DNA of 19,125 bases from Clostridiales bacterium. Its GTDB lineage: Bacteria > Bacillota > Clostridia > Oscillospirales > CAG-272. The notes beneath the pieces are model-generated. The model was not told the DNA's origin. It made no database searches and saw nothing but the letters and a program-made list of their open reading frames with translations. Each line of letters begins with the position of its first letter. The stretch's first letter is position 1. The stretch lies in the NCBI GenBank assembly GCA_004554105.1, contig SFNW01000054.1, forward strand, positions 1 to 19,125. Reading direction: 5' to 3'. Position numbers and translations under genes: made by a program. Shown here piece by piece: positions 15,231 to 19,125 of the stretch.

Positions 15231-17216
15231 TTATTCCTCCGTTTTCTCATATTCGTTGCGGTCGAAGATGTCAAACCGCATTTCGTCGGGTGCGAGTGTC
15301 ACGCCGCAGACGCTTTCGGTCGTCTCCTTTGCGGCGTTGTAGAGAATGCGCAGGACCTTTGTGCCGTCGGCACTGTAGTATTCGCCGCGCTTGATGTAGT
15401 AGGGCAGGGGAGACGTGTCAATCACGGTGAAGCTGCCGTGCAGCATGAAGTCGGCGTACTTGTTCAGCACCGCCGTGTAATTGCCGACTTCGGCGGCGTA
15501 CTTCGGCGAGCGGGAAAGGTCGGCACGGCAGACGTACAGCTCGGCGTCGAGCCGCACGCCGGAAACGAGCGCACACTTGAGCTGGCGGTCGAAGTCGCCC
15601 TCCTCGCTGCGAATGCCGCGCTCGGTCGTGATGACCTCGGGGAAGGTGTAGCGGAACAGGGCGGGGAAGGCGTCGCTCTTCACCTTGAAGTCGACGTTGA
15701 CAAGGCCGTGGATAAACTGCGTGTAGGCTGCCGCGATGTCGGTGACGACCTCGACGGCGAAAACGCGGTTTTCTTCCTTACAATATTCAACCGCACTGTC
15801 GAAGAACTTGCGGTGGCTGATCCATTCCTCGTCGACGCGTGCGCCGTGCTCGTGGCGGTCGTTGAAGCAGGGCTGGTAGGGCGTGCCGCCGTAGCAGTCG
15901 GCAAAGAGGCAGTCCGCCTCCAGCTCGCGCATCTGCTTCAGCTGCGAAAGCACCTGATTTCTCCAGCGTGCCGTGCCCGCACAGCAGAGCGGAAACTGCT
16001 TTGCACCGTAGGTCGCGCGGAATTCGCCCATGCCGGGATAGACGAACGCGGGGCGCACCTCGTTGCCGTTGATGTCGAGAATCTTGACCTCGTCGCCGAA
16101 TTGCCTGTAGTATTCGCCCTGTGGGTCGAGGAAGTGGCAGTTGCATTCGAGAATGACGCGACCGCCCATCTGCTGCACCTTTAAGATGTTCTCGCGCAGC
16201 TCGTCAAACGCGCCCTTGTAGGGCTCTTTGTAAATCGGGTAGGCGCGGTCCATGCCCTCGCGCCACCAGGCGAAGAGAAAGAGCGTGTGAATGCCGTACT
16301 TCGCGCCCTCCTCGTAGAGGCGGGGCAAATCCTTTGCGGTGTAGTAGTCCTCACCGTACTGCGAGCGTAGAATGATGCGCTGCCAGCCGGTCAGCTCCTC
16401 AACCCACTTTGCCTTGGGCTGTACCTTGAAGAAGGTTTTGTCCGCCCACGCACGGTAGCGGCGCGCGGCGGTACGCCAGTCGCCGTCGAGCAGTCCGACG
16501 ACCGTGGACGGCAGCTCGAGTTTTTCGCCCGGGCGTGCCATCGGGAAGTGGTCAAAGCCGAGCATCAGATTGAGCGGCTCGGCATGGATACGCTGGCGCA
16601 CGGTCATGAAGCAGTGGCGCATCTTCTCGTCGTAGCGTGCGACATAGAGGAAGTGTGCGCCGCTCTCGATGCCGAACCAGCCCATCGATGCGCGGGGGTA
16701 GTGCAGGTGGAGGAAGATTTCGGTCGTGTCGTGCGAATAGTACGCGCCGGTCATGCTTTCGAGCAGACCCCACGGGTTTTCGTTGCGCTTGCCGAGTCCG
16801 TGCGGCATGTAGAGAATGTCCCTTTCCTTGTCGCCGCAGAGCGACTCGAAGTCGGCGAGCGGGCAGAAGCATTCGTTGATGCGCACATCGACAGTGTGAT
16901 TTTCAAGATAGGGTGTGAACTTTAACAGTCCGTCCTCGACAACTGCGGTCACGCGGAAGAGAATGTCGTATGGATCGCCGTAGTCCGAGACGAGGCGGTC
17001 GTAGGTGACGGTCAAAACGCCGTCCGCAAGCGTTGCCTTGCCGCGCTGCTTGGACGAGCGGATCGGAATCTCGGTGCGCAGCCCGTCGTCGAGAATCAGC
17101 CGCCAAAAGTCGCTGCCGACGGCAGCCTTTTCGGCGTTTCCGTCAAGAATGAAACCGGCGTTTGCGCCGTCCTCTTCAATTTCAAATCGTAAATGCGCGG
17201 TGTTTAACTGCATCAC
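15231..17216 (-). CDS. Putative glycoside hydrolase (DUF6259-like, TIM barrel)
   Basis: The 661-aa protein looks like a glycoside-hydrolase-related family (I believe the DUF6259 group). An N-terminal beta-sandwich (about 1-260) is followed by a (beta/alpha)8-like region (about 275-560) with ITRSQYGED-like and LFLFAWWREGMD (312-323), VILECNCHFLDP (354-365), CLFADCYGG (436-444) and VFAVEVVTD (485-493). D440 and E489 at strand ends are candidate catalytic acids; this is inference. A small C-terminal beta domain ends the protein. There is no signal peptide, so the enzyme is cytoplasmic and would act on imported oligosaccharide. The start is GTG (17216) or the adjacent ATG (17213); AAAGGAGA lies 6-7 bases before the GTG. 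It is the first gene of the operon and divergent from the AraC gene. Confidence 0.78.
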   Translation of the reverse strand: MMQLNTAHLRFEIEEDGANAGFILDGNAEKAAVGSDFWRLILDDGLRTEIPIRSSKQRGKATLADGVLTVTYDRLVSDYGDPYDILFRVTAVVEDGLLKFTPYLENHTVDVRINECFCPLADFESLCGDKERDILYMPHGLGKRNENPWGLLESMTGAYYSHDTTEIFLHLHYPRASMGWFGIESGAHFLYVARYDEKMRHCFMTVRQRIHAEPLNLMLGFDHFPMARPGEKLELPSTVVGLLDGDWRTAARRYRAWADKTFFKVQPKAKWVEELTGWQRIILRSQYGEDYYTAKDLPRLYEEGAKYGIHTLFLFAWWREGMDRAYPIYKEPYKGAFDELRENILKVQQMGGRVILECNCHFLDPQGEYYRQFGDEVKILDINGNEVRPAFVYPGMGEFRATYGAKQFPLCCAGTARWRNQVLSQLKQMRELEADCLFADCYGGTPYQPCFNDRHEHGARVDEEWISHRKFFDSAVEYCKEENRVFAVEVVTDIAAAYTQFIHGLVNVDFKVKSDAFPALFRYTFPEVITTERGIRSEEGDFDRQLKCALVSGVRLDAELYVCRADLSRSPKYAAEVGNYTAVLNKYADFMLHGSFTVIDTSPLPYYIKRGEYYSADGTKVLRILYNAAKETTESVCGVTLAPDEMRFDIFDRNEYEKTEE

Positions 17217-17279
17217 GGTGGGTCTCCTTTGTGGATAATGTGTAAATTTTACGCCCCGCTCGGGGACTTTTTCAACATT

Positions 17280-17308
17280 ATTATATCGCTGTGCGGAAAA
17301 TGCCGCAA
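17280..17308 (-). promoter_or_regulatory. Promoter of the glycosidase/SBP/surface-protein operon
   Basis: Minus-strand TTGCGG (17308-17303) and TATAAT (17285-17280) are separated by exactly 17 bases. Transcription would start near 17273, leaving a leader of about 57 bases before the GTG. A small GCGG/CCGC inverted repeat lies across the -35 and spacer. Confidence 0.75.
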
Positions 17309-17327
17309 TACACCGAAGCAGTATTTT

Positions 17328-17344
17328 GTTTCAAAATATGAAAC
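17328..17344. promoter_or_regulatory. Candidate regulator-binding dyad between divergent promoters
   Basis: GTTTCA (17328-17333) and TGAAAC (17339-17344) form a perfect 6-bp dyad around an AT spacer of five bases. It is about 20 bases upstream of the leftward -35 and about 40 upstream of the -10-like TATACT (17385-17390) of the AraC gene, positions suited to an activator. Binding by the adjacent AraC protein is inference. Confidence 0.45.
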
Positions 17345-17384
17345 TAATTTTGCAAACCCTCTTTTCTTTTTGAAAAATCGGTTG

Positions 17385-17390
17385 TATACT
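17385..17390 (+). promoter_or_regulatory. Candidate -10 element of the AraC gene
   Basis: TATACT matches the -10 consensus well, 24 bases before the ATG. No good -35 lies 16-18 bases upstream (the region is T-rich), which would suit an activator-dependent or weak promoter. Confidence 0.4.
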
Positions 17391-17413
17391 GAAAGCAAAA
17401 GGGGGCGAATGCG

Positions 17414-18265
17414 ATGTTCCGATACGATTTTTCGCGTCTGCCGCAAATCAGTATGACCGGCAAGGTCGGCGAGAAAAGCGGCTGGAGTCACAACGGAAGA
17501 CGAATGAATTTCAATATGCTGGTCGTGTTTCATAAGGGCGCGTGCCGCTTTTTGATTGAGGGCACGGATTTTGATTTCGCACGGGGGGATATTGCGCTGA
17601 TTCCGGCGGGTACGTTTTACCGCCCGCATACCGACAGCATTTGCGAATATACCTTCTTTCACTTCGACGGCGAGTTTACGCCCTGCACGGCGGAGGACAT
17701 TGTGCCGTTTGACGCCGCTTTAGGCGGCAAGCCCTTTTACGGGCTGATTCACCCCGACGCGCCGACGCTGGTGTTCGACTACAAGGTTTCGCTCGGCGCG
17801 CAAATGCAGAACGTCGAGCTGCTGCTGCGCAAATGCACCGACGCGCAGCGTCGCTACGGGGGCAAGCTGCCGCTTTTGCTCTCGCTGCATTTTTCGGAGA
17901 TGATGTTCTATATTTCGCAGAGCTTTTGCGAGCAGTTTAAGGAAAACGTGCGCGTTCCCGCGCCGGTGAGCCGCATCGTCTCCTACATCAACGACCACTA
18001 CATGCAGAATATCACGCTTGAGGACATCTGCAAGGACACCGAGCTGACCAAGCAGTACTGTATGCGCGTGTTCAAAAAGTATATGCACATGACCATCGGC
18101 GACTATATCCTCGACCTTCGGATGCGCCACGCCGCCTATCTCTTGCGCAGTACCTATATGAACGTCAATCAGGCGGCGGATTACCTCGGCTTTTCCAGCA
18201 CGAGCTACTTCTCGCGCGTGTTCAAAAAGTATTACGGCGTCTCCCCGTCCGAGTATTTTGAATGA
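17414..18265 (+). CDS. AraC-family transcriptional regulator
   Basis: The 283-aa cytoplasmic regulator has an N-terminal cupin-like sensor (FLIEGTDFDFARGDIALIPAGTFYRPHT, in two blocks within residues 46-74) and a C-terminal double helix-turn-helix (about 185-283): ITLEDICKDTELTKQYCMRV and VNQAADYLGFSSTSYFSRVF, ending in the classic FKKYYGVSPSEYFE. Length is typical. AAAAGGGGG is about eight bases before the ATG. It is divergent from the glycosidase operon across a 197-base gap with a dyad, so it is likely an activator of that operon responding to a sugar or glycan fragment. The inducer is not known. Confidence 0.93.
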   Translation: MFRYDFSRLPQISMTGKVGEKSGWSHNGRRMNFNMLVVFHKGACRFLIEGTDFDFARGDIALIPAGTFYRPHTDSICEYTFFHFDGEFTPCTAEDIVPFDAALGGKPFYGLIHPDAPTLVFDYKVSLGAQMQNVELLLRKCTDAQRRYGGKLPLLLSLHFSEMMFYISQSFCEQFKENVRVPAPVSRIVSYINDHYMQNITLEDICKDTELTKQYCMRVFKKYMHMTIGDYILDLRMRHAAYLLRSTYMNVNQAADYLGFSSTSYFSRVFKKYYGVSPSEYFE

Positions 18266-18288
18266 GGAAGCGAAAGGATAGAATTTTC

Positions 18289-18408
18289 CCCGTAGGGCGA
18301 TTGCCGAATTGCCTGCCGAAGCCGCACCACCCGTAGGGGGATTCCATCTCCGCCCGCCTGTTCTAAGCGGCGGGAGCAAGCCCCCGCCCTACGCGAGGCT
18401 GCGGCTTC
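18289..18408. repeat. Interspersed repeat region with nested inverted repeats
   Basis: CGTAGGGCG (18291-18299) is inverted at 18385-18393, and GAAGCCGCA (18318-18326) is inverted at 18400-18408. The unit at 18329-18356 is a diverged copy of the motif at 9255-9284. No coding sequence is apparent. It resembles a small non-autonomous or REP-like intergenic element. Confidence 0.55.
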
Positions 18409-18440
18409 TACGCCTTCCACGCGCAGGGAGATTGGCTGAT

Positions 18441-18487
18441 CAGGCGCCCTCTTTGAGGGAACTGTCACCGATAGGTGACTGGGGGAG
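18441..18487. repeat. Hairpin-rich interspersed repeat fragment
   Basis: Two perfect hairpins lie close together: CCCTC-TTT-GAGGG (18447-18459) and GTCACC-GATA-GGTGAC (18464-18479), followed by TGGGGGAG. This looks like the widespread 'ctgtcac...gtgactgggggag' intergenic repeat of Clostridia genomes, recalled rather than searched. With the element at 18289-18408 it fills the 300-base gap after the AraC gene. Confidence 0.5.
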
Positions 18488-18506
18488 TGTTTGCTCTCGG
18501 CACAGA

Positions 18507-18549
18507 AAAACAGGCACATCATGTGATTTCTGCATGATGTGCCTGTTTT
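18507..18549. terminator. Strong intrinsic terminator
   Basis: AAAACAGGCACATCATG (18507-18523) and CATGATGTGCCTGTTTT (18533-18549) form a perfect 17-bp stem with a nine-base loop. A and T runs at both ends allow it to act both ways; it directly follows the stop of the leftward GGGtGRT gene. Confidence 0.88.
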
Positions 18550-18566
18550 CTATTAACTTGGGTTGA

Positions 18567-19125
18567 TTACTTGCAAGCCTCTTCGACTGCAACGGCGACG
18601 GCGACGGTTGCGCCGACCATCGGGTTGTTGCCCATGCCGATGAGACCCATCATCTCAACGTGCGCGGGAACCGAGGACGAGCCTGCGAACTGCGCGTCGG
18701 AGTGCATTCTGCCCATCGTATCGGTCATGCCGTAAGAGGAGGGACCAGCCGCCATATTGTCGGGGTGCAGGGTACGACCCGTACCGCCGCCCGATGCGAC
18801 CGAGAAATACTTCACGCCGTTTTCAACGCACCACTTCTTGTAGGTGCCGGCAACGGGGTGCTGGAAGCGGGTCGGGTTGGTCGAGTTGCCGGTGATCGAA
18901 ACGCCGACATTCTCGAGACGCATGATTGCGACGCCCTCGGGTACGTTATCCGCACCGTAGCACTTGACGGCTGCGCGAGGACCGTTCGAGAACGGGGTTT
19001 CCTTTTCGACCGTGACGGTCTCGGTGTAGGGGTCAAAGACGGTCTTGCAGTAGGTGAAGCCGTTGATGCGCGAGATGATGTACGCCGCATCCTTGCCCAG
19101 ACCGTTCAGAATGACGCGGAGGGGC
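18567..19125 (-). CDS. GGGtGRT-family protein (C-terminal part, runs off the right edge)
   Basis: The last 186 or so residues of the protein are present; the start lies beyond 19125. The sequence carries LRVILNGLGKDAAYIISRIN at its left end, then FTYCKTVFDPYTETVTVEKE, and the family-naming SVASGGGTGRTLHPDNMAAG, ending VAVAVAVEEACK. These match the GGGtGRT proteins found in Clostridia and some other anaerobes, which have no established function. There is no signal peptide in the visible part. Its terminator is 17 bases downstream. Confidence 0.88.
   Translation of the reverse strand, partial: PLRVILNGLGKDAAYIISRINGFTYCKTVFDPYTETVTVEKETPFSNGPRAAVKCYGADNVPEGVAIMRLENVGVSITGNSTNPTRFQHPVAGTYKKWCVENGVKYFSVASGGGTGRTLHPDNMAAGPSSYGMTDTMGRMHSDAQFAGSSSVPAHVEMMGLIGMGNNPMVGATVAVAVAVEEACK

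Noticed and set aside
17252..17271. GC hairpin with a following T-run as a terminator.
   Set aside because: CCCCG/CGGGG has a very short loop and no rightward transcript ends there; it lies in the leader of the leftward operon and its role is unclear.
1..19125. CRISPR arrays, tRNA or rRNA genes, transposase or phage genes.
   Set aside because: No regularly spaced repeats, cloverleaf-like sequences or recognisable mobile-element proteins were seen on either strand.

Overview
The window looks like chromosomal DNA of an anaerobic, moderately GC-rich member of the Bacillota, most likely class Clostridia (Oscillospiraceae-like, probably an uncultured gut species). The evidence is a lysine (L-box) riboswitch with an intrinsic terminator, lipoprotein SBPs, a cyclic-di-AMP receptor of the DarA/PstA type, an SLH-anchored surface protein, a GGGtGRT-family protein, strong Shine-Dalgarno sites and several rho-independent terminators. 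Placement below class is inference.

Left part (1-2908): a consensus sigma-A promoter (TTGACA-17-TATAAT) transcribes a lysine riboswitch and terminator, then a polar amino-acid ABC importer: substrate-binding lipoprotein, permease and ATPase. The riboswitch points to lysine as the substrate. The binding protein is the most striking item in the window. Its two segments are in reversed order: the half that is normally C-terminal comes first, right after the lipoprotein signal, and the half that is normally N-terminal comes last. This is what a natural circular permutation at the hinge would look like. A second promoter faces left out of the window.

2916-6030 (minus): a likely operon of a TTG-initiated ABC exporter-type protein (N-terminal PH-like region, CxxC/CxxC zinc ribbon, six-TM domain and NBD), a DUF1854-like small protein and DarA. 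It converges on the lysine operon at a shared bidirectional terminator. 6306-8344 (minus): an OGG1-type DNA glycosylase with stop/start overlap to an MGDG-synthase/UgtP-type glycosyltransferase. 8501-9205 (plus): a DUF6062-like protein with a duplicated CxxC...CxxH module.

9343-17216 (minus): a likely glycan-related operon reading from a TTGCGG-17-TATAAT promoter: a cytoplasmic TIM-barrel glycosidase-like protein, an extracellular solute-binding lipoprotein without local permeases, and a very large secreted surface protein. The surface protein has two tandem beta-rich repeats, three SLH motifs, an ADP-ribosylglycohydrolase-like domain and a C-terminal carbohydrate-binding-like region. Its reading frame is broken by one base at an A4 run, at the repeat/SLH junction. 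A divergently transcribed AraC regulator (17414-18265) probably controls the operon; a GTTTCA-N5-TGAAAC dyad lies between the two promoters.

18266-18566 holds no gene, only interspersed repeat-like sequence and a strong terminator. The right edge (18567-19125, minus) is the C-terminal part of a GGGtGRT-family protein.
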